In this document: in pieces, positions 27,638 through 37,346 of the stretch
Numbering within the stretch: the first letter of the stretch is position 1
How the letters are laid out: every line of letters starts with the position of its first letter
Source: JAJPKK01 sp963824905
GTDB taxonomy: Bacteria > Pseudomonadota > Alphaproteobacteria > Rhizobiales > Xanthobacteraceae
DNA: 64,000 bases
Assembly (NCBI GenBank): GCA_963824905.1
Contig: CAWGRH010000005.1
Location: forward strand, 1 to 64,000
Direction: 5' to 3'
Made by a program: the position numbers and the translations under genes
The notes under the pieces: model-generated
Told to the model about the DNA's origin: nothing
Database searches by the model: none
What the model saw: the letters and a program-made list of their open reading frames with translations, nothing else

Positions 27638-29113
27638 TTATTGGTCAGCCGCCGCGGCCGCGCCACTGCGCGTGAGCACGGCGTTGACCCCGGACTTCTC
27701 GAGCGGGACGGCGCCGCGCTTGAGGAGAAGGTCGGCCACGTCAGGCCGGTACCGGCGCGGGATCTGAAGGCGGTGGGCACCCGCCTCCTTGGTGAGCACA
27801 GACAGGGAAATGCTCAGGGGCGTCTGCCTGAAGCCGTCCATGGCTTCGATGTTCGCGCCCTTATTGAGCAGGAACTCCATGAGATCGGTGATTCCCTGAT
27901 AGGTGGCGGAGTGCAGGGCGGTCCAGCCGAACTGTCCCGCGGCATTCACGTCGGCGCCGTGGTCCACCAGGTACTTCGCCGTCTGGAGCGAGAGCCCGCG
28001 CTCCTCGATCGATCGCGCCCGTTGCACGTCCGTAGCGGCGCCCGACGCCAACATCAGCGGCGTCGTGCCATGGGAAGTCGCGATGTTCGGATTCCCTCCG
28101 GCATCCACCATCAGTTTGATGGCGTCGAGGTTGTTGACCTCCGCGGCAAGTGCGATCGGGGTCGCGCCTTCGAACTCGACCTCATCGAGGGCCCGGACGG
28201 TGGGCTTTTCCTGATGAATCCGGGCGTTCGGATCGGCGCCGTGCGCCAGAAGCACCTTGACCGTCGCCACGGCGCGGACGCGTTGTTCCCGCTCCTCGCC
28301 GTAATCGGAGTCCCGCACCGCCGCATGCAACGCGGTAAAGGTGTTTTCATCGCGGTGGTTGATATCGGCACCCTTGGCCAGAAGCGCTTCGACGATATCC
28401 GGCTGGCCCATCGTGCTGGCGATGGTCAGCGCCGTGCCCTTCCAGTCCGAGATTTCGAGGTTCGGGTCCGCGCCGGCATCGAGCAGGGTGCGGACCGAGC
28501 CAAGATCCCCTCGCGCCGCGAACATCAGCGCGGTGCTCCCGGATTTTGAGCGGCCGTTGACGTCGACCTTGTGCTTCACGAGCTCCGCGGTAACGGCGGA
28601 GTTTCCGCCCGCCGTCGCCCACATCAGGGCAGTCTGGCCGCCGTTCTTTTCCTTCGCATTGGGGTCGGCACCGGCCTCGAGCAGCGCGCGCACCGTATCC
28701 GCGTTGCCCTTGCGGGCCGCCGACATGAGTGGCGTCTCACCCGATATCAGCGCCACGTTGGGGTCGGCGCCTGCCGCGAGCAGGCTCTTCGTCACCGCCG
28801 GATCCTTGAAGTCCGCGGCAGCGTAGAGCGCCGACGCGCCGAAGTCGTTGACTGCCTTGGCGTTCGCGCCTGCGTTCAGGAGCAGATCGACCATCGCCTT
28901 GTCGTTGTGCGACGCCGCCCAGATCAGTGCAGCTCCGCCCTGCGCGGCAACGATCTCTTGCTTCGCGTCGCCGTTGAGTATCGATTGGGCGTCAGCTTGG
29001 CGCCCCTGCTTCGCCGCGGTCACCAGCGCATTGCCGGTGTCCGCAGCAAGCGCGGCGCTCGCAACGAGTGGTATGCTCAACGCACTCGCCAAAAGAGTGG
29101 CCTTGATGTTCAT
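27638..29113 (-). CDS. Exported ankyrin-repeat protein
   Basis: A 491-residue protein. It has a signal peptide (LLASALSIPLVASAALA) followed by about twelve ankyrin repeats, for example SGETPLMSAARKGNADTVRA then LLEAGADPN, and FGWTALHSATYQGITDLMEF. Two repeats hold longer insertions (around DSDYGEEREQR and around RARSIEERGLS). GGGAGG lies six bases before ATG 29113. Ankyrin repeats mediate protein binding. A periplasmic location is unusual but known for this type of bacterial protein. It ends in an Ala-rich tail (GAAAAADQ) and a terminator follows. Nothing nearby identifies a partner. Confidence 0.88.
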   Translation of the reverse strand: MNIKATLLASALSIPLVASAALAADTGNALVTAAKQGRQADAQSILNGDAKQEIVAAQGGAALIWAASHNDKAMVDLLLNAGANAKAVNDFGASALYAAADFKDPAVTKSLLAAGADPNVALISGETPLMSAARKGNADTVRALLEAGADPNAKEKNGGQTALMWATAGGNSAVTAELVKHKVDVNGRSKSGSTALMFAARGDLGSVRTLLDAGADPNLEISDWKGTALTIASTMGQPDIVEALLAKGADINHRDENTFTALHAAVRDSDYGEEREQRVRAVATVKVLLAHGADPNARIHQEKPTVRALDEVEFEGATPIALAAEVNNLDAIKLMVDAGGNPNIATSHGTTPLMLASGAATDVQRARSIEERGLSLQTAKYLVDHGADVNAAGQFGWTALHSATYQGITDLMEFLLNKGANIEAMDGFRQTPLSISLSVLTKEAGAHRLQIPRRYRPDVADLLLKRGAVPLEKSGVNAVLTRSGAAAAADQ

Positions 29114-29643
29114 CGTCGTCCTCCCTGAAGAGCTCGAGCCGGCGTCGAACCGCTATTGCTTGTTGGATCGGACGACGGCGGTGCGCTTCGACCCAAATCG
29201 GCACCGCTCTTCCGAGGCGCGCGCACAATACTTTCAGCTTTAACGTCTTAAGCCTTACTGGAAATTTCTTGTTGAACAAGGTATTCGACAGAAGTGCGAA
29301 ACATAAATTGTTTATGCGCATTTAATAATGATGCTCCGGCGAGGAGCAGCATCTGATCTCGGTTCTTTCGTCTGCCTCCACCGCGACACGCAAATCGTTT
29401 CGCGAAGAAGACGGCCGATCGCGTATCGACGACATATCCGGGAGCGGCAGGCGAGGCAATGCAGAAGAGCTAGCCTGCTATGCATAGAAGCCGAGGGCGC
29501 ACGGCTGCCAGAAGCACCGGCCAACGGCGGGCGTCCCGACAGTCCGCCGTTGTAGCGCCTCGATCATCCAGCTCCCCTTCGTCGCGTTCGTTAGTCGCGA
29601 CCGCTTCGGAGGTTGGACATCGTGAACGCACGCCCGCATCGCG
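29114..29643. other. Intergenic region, no gene recognised
   Basis: The segment 29240-29330 is clearly more AT-rich than its surroundings (TTTAACGTCTTAAGCC, CATAAATTGTTTATGCGCAT) and could hold the ankyrin gene promoter or be acquired DNA. No coding frame is convincing. Confidence 0.35.
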
Positions 29644-30856
29644 TCATCGCTCGCCCGCGGGCGGCGGCACTTCGTCGCCGCTTATGCGTCGCAGCTTCGC
29701 GATGAACGGCAGTGCCGACATTGAGAGCGCGGCCATGGCCCAGAATCCGGCCGCGCCGAATTGGCCGTAGAGACCTCCAGACGCCAAGGTGAGAAGGGAG
29801 CTTACTGCCCCGATCGCTACCGTGCCGTAGATCGCCTGCGCGGTGGCGGCCAGCCGCGACGGGACCAGTTGGCTGATCAAGCGCATGCAGGCGAGGTGCA
29901 ACAAGGCGAAGCTCAGCCCGTGCAGCGGTTCGACCAGCGCCATGGCCGCGACGTTGGCCGTCATCGCGAAGACGCTCCAACGCACCGCCCCCGCGGCGGC
30001 CGCAAATGCCATCGCGGTGCTCATCGCAATCCGACGCAGGAGCCAAGGACCGAGCGCCAAGAAAACCAGAACCTCGGCGGCAACCGACTCCGACCACAAA
30101 AGACTGGCCGTCTGCGGCGCTATTCCCGCGGCACGCCAGCGGATCATCGCGAAGCCGTCGTGCATGGCGTGGCTCCCCAACACCAGCGCGGCGACGATCA
30201 GAAGCAACCTGAATCGTGGGAGTCGCAGGAGCGCCCCGAGGGATGGACGCGCGACAAGCGACTGCGTGGCCGTGGTTCGCCGCACGGGTACGCCGATCGC
30301 CGCCGCCGCGGCCGCGGCCAGGAACACCGATCCGCCCCAGATGATCGCATCGAGGCCGACGCGCGGCGATCATGCGACCGGCCGACAGCGAGCCGACGAT
30401 GAAGGCGGCGGAGCCGCATCCGCGCACCCACCCGTATTCGAAGCGGCGCCCGGTTTCGTCGGCCTTCCCTGCCGCCGCAAGGGCGAGTGCATCCGCAGTC
30501 GTCGTCAAAGGAGCCAAGAGCGCAGCGTAAAGAAGACTCACGAAAAGCGTGAGGATGAAACCCCCGCCGACCAGAAATCCGAACGCGGTCGCGGCGGCTG
30601 CCAGCGCGCAACAGGCGAAGACCGCACGCAAGGCATTGAACGCATCCGCAATACGGCCCGCCGCTGGGCCGGACACCAGCCGAACAGCGGTGCTACCAGC
30701 CAAGATGAGCCCGATCTCACTGGGCTGGAGTTCGCGCTCTTCCAGCAAAACCGGCAGAAACGGAGACACCATGCCGAAGCTCGCATAGAGCGTCGCATAC
30801 AGGACGATGAACGGAATCAATCCGCTGCTGACGCTTGCGCTGAGCCAACCGGCCAT
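29644..30856 (-). CDS. MFS transporter (MFS_1-like / PPP family), frameshifted
   Basis: An inner-membrane secondary transporter. From ATG 30856 the frame reads FIVLYATLYASFGMVSPFLP, ILAGSTAVRLVSGPAAGRIA and further helices up to SLSAGRMIAAR. Near 30360 the frame changes. One base later GLDAIIWGGSVFLAAAAA leads into the second half (IVAALVLGSHAMHDGFAMIR, EPLHGLSFALLHLACMRLIS). G-x-x-L-P-x-L-x-E/R and the A-G-R-x-A-D loop are typical of the 3-phenylpropionate-permease-like group. The span is 3n+1, so one inserted base would restore 403 residues and twelve helices. An ATG at 30874 would add six residues. The substrate is unknown. Confidence 0.8.
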
Positions 30857-31041
30857 TGTGGACGTGCCTTGCATCTGCCGGGGTCATCAACGCGACTCCG
30901 ACGCTGATGGTTCGCGCCGCCGCCTCCGGTCTTTGTTCGTCGCGACTTTCGCCGTGGATGTCCGCTCGTTGTTGTAAGCCGGGCGCCGGTGGGATGAAGC
31001 TTACCCATTTTGTAGGCGCGCTTTCCGGCCACGCGCAGAGA

Positions 31042-31140
31042 TCATTCCACCTTGATGTTGGCGTTCTTGATTATCGGCCACCATTTCTCGATCTCGGTCT
31101 TCTGACGTGCATCGAGCGCTTCGGGCGTCGCTGATCGGGA
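31042..31140 (-). pseudogene. C-terminal remnant of a Bug-family receptor
   Basis: The minus strand reads ATPEALDARQKTEIEKWWPI then IKNANIKVE and a stop. This is the characteristic C-terminal helix of Bug/TctC binding proteins. Upstream in any frame nothing of the remaining protein can be recognised. It is probably what is left of a deleted receptor gene beside the Rieske oxygenase. Confidence 0.6.
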
Positions 31141-31452
31141 GTCGGAATCCTGCCCAAGCTCAACAAAGACGCTGACGTGCTGCCGGATGCTTGGCCCAAC
31201 TCAGCCGTTCCATCTTTGCCTTCAATGTCCACTGGTTCGCGGCGGAGCAGCGAGCCTTGACGAACCGGCGCGCCGGTCTCATGTTGTTGCAACAGATGAG
31301 CGTCGATGGCGGTGGGATCGATCTCGCGCCGCTCACGGCGGAGACCGCAACCGGCCGCTCAAGCGCGAGATCGCGGTCGGCGCGATCGCGTAGCGCTTCG
31401 TCGATCGCGACTTCACAGGCAAAGCGGTGCCGCATATCCGTTGATCGAGAGC
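31141..31452. other. Region without an intact gene
   Basis: Between the Bug remnant and the Rieske gene, short frames such as FAFNVHWFAAEQRALTN on the plus strand look protein-like but have no start, ribosome binding site or recognisable family. This may be the scar of the deletion that removed the Bug gene. Confidence 0.3.
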
Positions 31453-32628
31453 ATGGTGACCCTGCACCCTGGCCCGAGGCGGCTCCTGAACTGGCCCGAT
31501 ACGCTCGTCGACGAGGCGGCGTTTCGCCGTGAGCAGGCGCAACTGGCGCGGGTCTGGACGTTCTTGGGACACACCCGCGACGTTGCGAATGACGGTGACT
31601 GGTTCCGCACAAGCTTGGCTACGCGTTCGGTCTTCGTGCAGCGCTTCGGCAGCGAGTTGCGCGGCTTCGAAAACAGCTGCGCGCATCGCTCGTTTCCATT
31701 GCGCAATGCCGACAAGGGCAACGGGCCGATCATCTGCGGCTTTCATCACTGGCGCTACAACGAGGAGGGGCGTGCGGTCGGCATCCCGCAATGCCCGCAG
31801 CTCTTCGACACGACCCCGAAGGAAATGGGCGCGGCGCTCACGCCGGTGCAGATCGCGACCTGCGGCCCGTTGATTTTCGGCCGGTTTCGCGCGCCGGGCG
31901 ATGACGAGACGTTGGAGGAATTTCTCGGCGACGGCTTCCCGATCATCGAGGCCCTGTGGAGCGTGCCCGAGGCTACACATGTGATGACCCGAGAGGTCCG
32001 GGCGAACTGGCGCCTCTGCGTCCACATCACGGTCGAGGAGTACCACGTTCCGGCGGTGCACGTGCCGTATTGGGGCAGTCACGGTTACTTGAAACGCGAG
32101 AGAATCGGCTATTTCCGCTTTGGCCGGCACAGCGCGTATATCACCAACTCCGATCCCGACGCGTTTGGTCGAATGGCCGCCGAATGCCGGGCAAGAACCT
32201 GGCTCTCTGCCGATTATCGGGTGCTGCACATTTTTCCGGGCTTCGCGATCTCACATGCCCGCGCCGATCGCGAGCATTGGTATGTTCATGCGATGCAGTT
32301 CCAGCCGGTCGCGCCGGACCGCCTGCTGCTGCGCTTCTGGGGACGGATCTCGCCGTTTCCGAGCGCGGTCGAACCCCCCTGGTACGACCGCCTGCTCGAT
32401 CGGTTCAGCCTCACGCAGCGGGTGCGTGACCGCGTCGTTGCGTATTACGCCGAGAAGATCAACGCGCAGGACACCGGTGTCTGCGAGACGATGCAAACCA
32501 TCGCCAGGCAGAACAGGGCCTCGCCTATTCTCGGCCGGCTCGAAGAGCGGATCGGCTGGTTCGAGGAAGCCTATGAAGCGGCGATGAAGGCGCCCACGGC
32601 CGCTGGCGATCGGGCTGCCGCCGAGTAG
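31453..32628 (+). CDS. Rieske non-heme iron oxygenase, large subunit
   Basis: This enzyme type hydroxylates, demethylates or otherwise oxidises organic substrates with O2 and electrons from a separate reductase. ATG 31453 starts a 391-residue protein. The Rieske [2Fe-2S] ligands are Cys76-x-His78 (NSCAHRSFPL) and Cys95-x2-His98 (ICGFHHWRYN). The mononuclear iron site is seen in NWRLCVHITVEEYHVPAVH, with His198 and His203, and the acidic third ligand is probably the Asp of AQDTGVCETMQ. The length and sequence fit the ring-hydroxylating alpha subunit family. No reductase or ferredoxin gene is adjacent. An upstream extension of the frame is Arg/Ser-rich and not domain-like. Confidence 0.88.
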   Translation: MVTLHPGPRRLLNWPDTLVDEAAFRREQAQLARVWTFLGHTRDVANDGDWFRTSLATRSVFVQRFGSELRGFENSCAHRSFPLRNADKGNGPIICGFHHWRYNEEGRAVGIPQCPQLFDTTPKEMGAALTPVQIATCGPLIFGRFRAPGDDETLEEFLGDGFPIIEALWSVPEATHVMTREVRANWRLCVHITVEEYHVPAVHVPYWGSHGYLKRERIGYFRFGRHSAYITNSDPDAFGRMAAECRARTWLSADYRVLHIFPGFAISHARADREHWYVHAMQFQPVAPDRLLLRFWGRISPFPSAVEPPWYDRLLDRFSLTQRVRDRVVAYYAEKINAQDTGVCETMQTIARQNRASPILGRLEERIGWFEEAYEAAMKAPTAAGDRAAAE

Positions 32629-32671
32629 GCGGAAGTCTCGGTCTGCAGCGATGGCCGTGCTGCACCGACAA

Positions 32672-33604
32672 TTACGGCGCTTTGACAATCTGCTTGCACG
32701 CAGGAGGCAGCTTGGCCAGCGTCAAAACCGGCCTCGGTTTGCTCGGCGGCGGGTGCAGCGTCGATTCCTTGAACCAGGAGTCGAGCTCGCTGCCGCAGCC
32801 GTCGGTCGGGTGCGTCGGGGGCGGTGGCTTGCATTCCGCACTGTCGACCGGGCAGCCGAGTTGGACATGAAAATGCTCGGCGTGACCATACCAGGGACGC
32901 ACCTTGTAAAGCCAGGTGCGATCAGCTCCGGCCTCGCGGCACAGTGCCTTCTTGATCGCGGCATTGACCAGGATGCGGACGACCACCGGATCCTGCGCAG
33001 CCGCTCGGATGAGCGCCGCATGGGTGTGGGTCCACAGTTTCGGATCAACGTCGCGCAGATCGGGTGCGACCAGTTCGGTTCCCGGGGTGAACTCGCGCTC
33101 CTCGCGGCTTTGCTCGTGGTCTGGCATCGGCACAAACCAGATATCGGCGTCGAGGCCGATTTGATGGCTGGTGTGCTCGGAAATCATCTGCCCGCCGCGC
33201 GGCTGAGCCATGTCGCCAACCAAAAGACCGTTCCAGCCGACCATTTTTGCGTTGGCGGCAAACCGTTCGATGAAGCGAATGAGTTGCGGATTGCCCCAGT
33301 TGCGGTTGCGCGACGGCCGCATGACTTGCCAGGTCGGACCGGTGATCGGCAGCGACACGGCGCCGGCGAGGCAGCCGTCGAAATCGCCGCCGATCGAGCG
33401 CGGCGGTCCGGGAAACGGCGTCGATTTGCGCGCGAACAGCTCCTTGGCCGGCGTTGACGGCGCATCCGGATTTTTCAGCGGCGGCAGCGGCTCCGGATTG
33501 AGCGAGCCTGGAAGCATCGGGTCGATCAAATGCTTTTCCTGCGCGACGGCGGAACTCGCGCCGGCAAGAGACACGACGGCGAGGAGGCAAACGACTGCGC
33601 GCAT
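32672..33604 (-). CDS. mepA: Penicillin-insensitive murein endopeptidase MepA
   Basis: MepA is a periplasmic zinc endopeptidase that cuts D-Ala-meso-DAP crosslinks in peptidoglycan. ATG 33604 with GGAGGA upstream gives 310 residues with signal peptide VVCLLAVVSLAGASSAVA. Family landmarks are IGGDFDGCLAGAVSLP, RNRNWGNPQLIRFIE, GDMAQPRGGQMISEHTSHQI then GLDADIWF (zinc His and Asp), and WYGHAEHFHVQLGCP (C-terminal zinc His). Six cysteines match the conserved disulfides. The frame upstream to 33805 is not part of the protein. It ends 44 bases from the convergent Rieske gene. Confidence 0.93.
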   Translation of the reverse strand: MRAVVCLLAVVSLAGASSAVAQEKHLIDPMLPGSLNPEPLPPLKNPDAPSTPAKELFARKSTPFPGPPRSIGGDFDGCLAGAVSLPITGPTWQVMRPSRNRNWGNPQLIRFIERFAANAKMVGWNGLLVGDMAQPRGGQMISEHTSHQIGLDADIWFVPMPDHEQSREEREFTPGTELVAPDLRDVDPKLWTHTHAALIRAAAQDPVVVRILVNAAIKKALCREAGADRTWLYKVRPWYGHAEHFHVQLGCPVDSAECKPPPPTHPTDGCGSELDSWFKESTLHPPPSKPRPVLTLAKLPPACKQIVKAP

Positions 33605-33808
33605 CAGCAAGTTCCTCCGCCTGTCACATATCCCTGCGCGCGCCCGGCATCTGCGAGCAGCTCCTCCTGGCCTCTGCGGCGATCTCGCCGGAGGATCATC
33701 TGCGGCAAATGGCGCAACCGTAAGGCTGATCGGAACAGAAACTGGTTCGAACGTCCGCAGAGGTGCGTTCCAGTCCTGGCGTCGCGCCCGCCGTCCCGCG
33801 ATCACTGA

Positions 33809-34703
33809 TCAGAAATCGGGCTCGTCGGCTTGCGGAATCGGGAACAGGTTCTTGCTGAAGCGATCGCCGTTGTTCTCGGCGCACACCGTCTCTCGCAGCG
33901 GGTTGTCGACTTTGCGCCAGCGCTTGACCATGTGAAGTGGCTCGTTGAACGTGTCGGGATCATCGACAGTCACCGCAGCTTCGAGCGCGAGACCGTCGGC
34001 TGACACCTTGTAACGCTCGATCACGTGCTCCTTTTCGCTGTGGGGGGTGCGGAAATTGTCGATGAAGCTGTTTTTCGTGGACAGCCCGATGGTGTCGATC
34101 ACCAGCGTGTCACCGTTCTCGTAATGGCCGATGGATTCGCCGAACCATGACGGCGTGACACCCTCCGAATGGCGGTCGGTAAGATAGATGCGGCGAACCA
34201 TGTGGTCGCGCTGCCAGATCATCCAAACTTCTTTCGGCGTCTGAATGAAATAGAACGGCTCCGCCGGGTACAGCAGCTGCCCGGGGACACCGCCCGGGTA
34301 GCACCGTCCCTGAGCGCTGAATGGCAGACCGCGCTTCCCCTCGAGGTACTCTTCATTCGAAGCGCGCATCTGCGCCGCGGCCCACGGCTTCAGCACGGGG
34401 TCTTTGTAATTGCCCATTGGGGGCGTAACCAAGCCGGGCCCTTGATTGTTGCCGCGGAAAGGGATCTCCGGATCCTGCTTGATCGGGCCATGCCCGGCGC
34501 CCGGTTGCGGATCGAGAAAGCCACCGGCCGAGAGCCAAGCGAAGCTGATCGAGGCAAGTTCGGGAATCTTCTCTTTCGCCCGAATCCTGTGCGTCCGCTG
34601 AAACCGCCCAGCTGGCGAGTCCCGTGCAAAGCAAAGCGCCGGCGACGCCTCGCCACGGCTTGGCGGAAAGACGAGCACGAACGCCTCTGGATGCGGTCAC
34701 CAT
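33809..34703 (-). CDS. Exported protein, paralog family copy 2, frameshifted after the signal peptide
   Basis: ATG 34703 (AAGGAAGA upstream) starts a signal peptide ending LLCTGLASWAVSADAQ. The frame then breaks between about 34560 and 34600. One base later it continues KIPELASISFAWLSAGGFLD and the whole mature domain: SAQGRCYPGGVPGQLLYP, FIQTPKEVWMIWQRDHMVRR, SWFGESIGHYENGDTLVID, TPHSEKEHVIERYKV and ETVCAENNGDRF. The length is 3n+1, so a single inserted base would restore 297 residues. The same family occurs at 35630-36536 and 6139-7005. The mature domain is beta-rich and has no known function. Confidence 0.7.
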
Positions 34704-34800
34704 GGAAATCTTCCTTGCTCAGATAAGAATTTCGGCGAGCAGCGTTACCTTGGGCGCAAGATTATGACACCGGCGGTCCCGCGACAACTTCATGGTGCGT

Positions 34801-34960
34801 GGCTTTGCTGCCGGACGCGGGATAGCGCGGTCTCCGTCGCCTGGAATCGGGCGGCGACCCCAAAAAACGACCGCCCAGTCTTTGGCCTCACCAGACCTGT
34901 TCCACGACGAAAATCTCCACCTGCGTGTAAGGGCCGGTTCGGCGGAGATCGGTTCGAGTC
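34801..34960. repeat. Dispersed degenerate repeat, copy C
   Basis: GGCTTTGCTGCCGGACGCGG, GCGCGGTCTCCGTCGCCTGG and GTCTTTGGCCTCACCAGACC follow the same order as copy A at 955-1100. Both also contain an (G/A)GGTTCGA word downstream (here GAGATCGGTTCGAGTCCCGG, in copy A GAGACCGGTTCGAATG). No gene lies here. Confidence 0.5.
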
Positions 34961-34985
34961 CCGGACGCCTTGGTTCCCTGGAGAC

Positions 34986-35336
34986 CTACTCCTGACACGG
35001 CCATTTACTGCGCATGGCTGCGAGCGCGATCAATCGGAAATCCCGCTCGGCCGCGTCTGGGTTTGCATCGACGAAGTCGCTGATCGCCTGAATAATCTGC
35101 TCAGGCGTTGCCGTATTCGGGTGACAGAACTTGAGATTGTCGGGCAGGACGCGGCTCACGAACGAGAGGGTCGCAATAATTCCCATGCAGCGGCCGCCGG
35201 TCGTGCTCTGGGGATCCGGCTTCAGTGCAGCCATGCAGTGAGGCAGCATCGCCTGGGCACTTCCGGCATCTTGGGCATGCGCGCCCGACGCGTTCAATGC
35301 CAGGGCAAGCAACAAGATCGAGATCAAAAAAGGCAT
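34986..35336 (-). CDS. Rap1a/Tai-type small exported protein
   Basis: ATG 35336 is preceded by GGAGG. The 116-residue product has a signal peptide (LISILLLALALNASGAHA). The mature part matches the Rap1a domain, known from immunity proteins against type VI amidase effectors but also widespread outside such loci. Its pattern is CMGIIATLSFVSRVLP, LKFCHPNTATPEQIIQA, DANPDAAERDFRLIALA, then WPC. Four cysteines (HCM, RCM, FCH, WPC) are kept. No T6SS or effector gene is in the window, so an immunity role is not supported here. Confidence 0.75.
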   Translation of the reverse strand: MPFLISILLLALALNASGAHAQDAGSAQAMLPHCMAALKPDPQSTTGGRCMGIIATLSFVSRVLPDNLKFCHPNTATPEQIIQAISDFVDANPDAAERDFRLIALAAMRSKWPCQE

Positions 35337-35629
35337 TACCACCTCCGCACATGTGTTCGATCACCAGAGCGACACACCGTATCAGCATCCCCGGCTGCTG
35401 CGAGTGTGCCGACAAAATGCGGCGGCCGATGTGAATAGCGGCGGAAATATTTCGGATGGCTTCTGTTAAATTCAGTTGCGGCCGCCTGAGCCGGTCGATG
35501 TGACGGTTGTCTATGCGGCGGACGTGCGTGCCGGCCAGTCGGTCGACGCCATCGCGGTCGTCTATATGCTGACGACTCTCGTATGGCTGCTGATTGCGTT
35601 GCGCTTTGTCGATCCAACAATGCGCCAGT

Positions 35630-36536
35630 CTAGAAATCCGGCCTGTCTGCGTGCGGGATGGGCACCACCTCGTAATGCAGGAAATCGAAGTTGTTCTCTG
35701 CGCAGATGTCCTCCTCCCATTCGCGGTCGACACGTCGGAATCGCTGCCTCGCGGCCCACGGTGTCGTGAACGCGCCCGGATCATCGATGTAGATCGAGAC
35801 GTCGATTGCCTTGCCGCCGTCGGTCAGCTTGTAACGCTCGATCACGTGCAGCTGTTCGGTGTGGGGCGTCAGGTACGGATCGACAAATGTCTCGGTCGTC
35901 AACCCGATCGTGTCCACCACCAGCGTATCGCCGCCTTCGTAGTGGCCGACCGAGTCGCCGTACCAGGTCGGCTTGGGGTTCGCCGCATGCGGCACGTCGA
36001 GCCAGATACGCCGCACTTCCGGGCCGCCCTCGTTGATCATCGTGACATGGGTCGGCGTCTGGATGATGTGGATCGGCTGGACGAGGGTGTAGACCACCCA
36101 AGCCGGAACACCCGACGGGTAGCAGCGCTCGCGGGCGCGGAATGGGACTTTTCCAGCCAGCACCCGATCGTTGGCTTTCCTCATCTGCTCGACGACCCAC
36201 GGCTGGAGTATCGGATTTGTGAGGTCGGCCACGCGATAAGTGGGCTGCGAATTGGTTCGTCGCGCTTCGCGGTTGTCTACGTAAGGATATCGCTTGTCGA
36301 AAGTCACCGGGCCGGGACCGCTCTCGGGCGGCAGCAACTCGTCGCCGATCATGAGCCAGGCCGATTTGTTGTCCAGGGAGAAGTCCGGGATCTTTTCCTT
36401 CTGCTGCGCTACCGCCGAATTCGAGCCACATCGCGGCCGCCGAGAGCAGCACCGTGCCTACCGCAAGGCTGATCGACGACGGTCCTGAGCGCGTTGTGGC
36501 GAGCCGCCCCGCATCCACGGACCTCGTTTCGGACAT
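35630..36536 (-). CDS. Exported protein, paralog family copy 3, frameshifted in the signal peptide
   Basis: ATG 36536 with GAGGAG six bases upstream begins a Ser/Arg-rich start and a hydrophobic stretch (ISLAVGTVLLSAAAMWL). The frame then breaks between about 36405 and 36430. One base later it reads AVAQQKEKIPDFSLDN, then PTYRVADLTNPILQPWVVEQ, ARERCYPSGVPAWVVYTLVQ, IHIIQTPTHVTMINEGGPEV, GDSVGHYEGGDTLVVDTIGL and EEDICAENNFDF. The span is 3n+1 (301 residues after correcting one base). Copy 2 lies 930 bases away with the same type of lesion near the same place. Confidence 0.7.
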
Positions 36537-36625
36537 GGCGATCTCCTCGGCGCGGAGCGGGGCGCGATGATCAGACGCAAGTGCTGCCGGCTGTCGGACA
36601 TACCCTGATTTGTACGTTTCGGCCC

Positions 36626-37225
36626 TTAACGGGCGCCCGTGCGATCTCCGCTCGCATTTTGTTGAACGTCGGGCAACAGCGCCGGCTGCGGCCCAATCAC
36701 TTTGGTCATGGCCCGCCAAGCGCAGATTTCGTCGCTCCAGCTTGGAAGATTCGGTGCCGAGCCGCCGACGCCGATTGCGCCGATCATCTGGTTGCCATTG
36801 ACGACGATCGGCAGACCGCCGGAGTTGGCAAAATTCCCAAACGAATATTGCCGCAGCTCCGATGACCGGCCCGTCAGCACCTGGTTCATGACCGCCTTGC
36901 TGGCCTGGCGGGTATTGATCACGGTGTGGGCCTTCATCATCGCGGTCTCGATGGCGATCCTTGCTTGACCGTCCATACGGTACATGTAGACCGGCTCTCC
37001 GAACTGATCATAGATGACGATGCTGACTTTCACGCCCTGTTTGTTGGCCTCGTCTACGCATGCCTTGCTGATCGCTTCAGCGGTCGCGACGTTGATCTGA
37101 TTTTGCTCCATGAGCACCTTCGTCGCATCGCCGCGAACCACGAACTTGTCGCTATCGTCCGCGTATGCCGCGCGATTCAAAGCGAGAGCCATTAGAGCCA
37201 CGACCATGCCAATACTGAGCTTCAT
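36626..37225 (-). CDS. GlcG/HbpS-family exported protein
   Basis: A 199-residue protein with signal peptide VVALMALALNRAAYA. It has the GlcG/HbpS fold pattern: NVATAEAISKACVDEANKQG, KVSIVIYDQFGEPVYMYRMD, AMMKAHTVINTRQASKAV, FANSGGLPIVVNGNQMIGAI and GVGGSAPNLPSWSDEICA. Relatives bind heme or act near glycolate or aromatic oxidation genes, but the ligand is not defined by sequence. GGGAGAA precedes the ATG. It lies 89 bases downstream of the secreted paralog copy 3 in the same direction and may be co-expressed with the exported proteins around it. Confidence 0.85.
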   Translation of the reverse strand: MKLSIGMVVALMALALNRAAYADDSDKFVVRGDATKVLMEQNQINVATAEAISKACVDEANKQGVKVSIVIYDQFGEPVYMYRMDGQARIAIETAMMKAHTVINTRQASKAVMNQVLTGRSSELRQYSFGNFANSGGLPIVVNGNQMIGAIGVGGSAPNLPSWSDEICAWRAMTKVIGPQPALLPDVQQNASGDRTGAR

Positions 37226-37346
37226 GCTGCTTTCTCCCGGGATCCTCTCGGAGAAACAGTCTGCACGATCGACCGGTCGCGTACAACTACGGCTCTGCGC
37301 GTAAGTCGGTCGGCGTGCGACCGGCGCCGGCGGTCACCATATCGGC

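Noticed and set aside
34945..34975. A tRNA-like GGTTCGAGTCCCGG string
   Set aside because: No acceptor stem, anticodon arm or CCA can be built around it; it belongs to dispersed repeat copy C.
34986..35336. Type VI immunity role for the Rap1a-like protein
   Set aside because: No effector or secretion gene lies nearby; the domain is widespread outside such loci.
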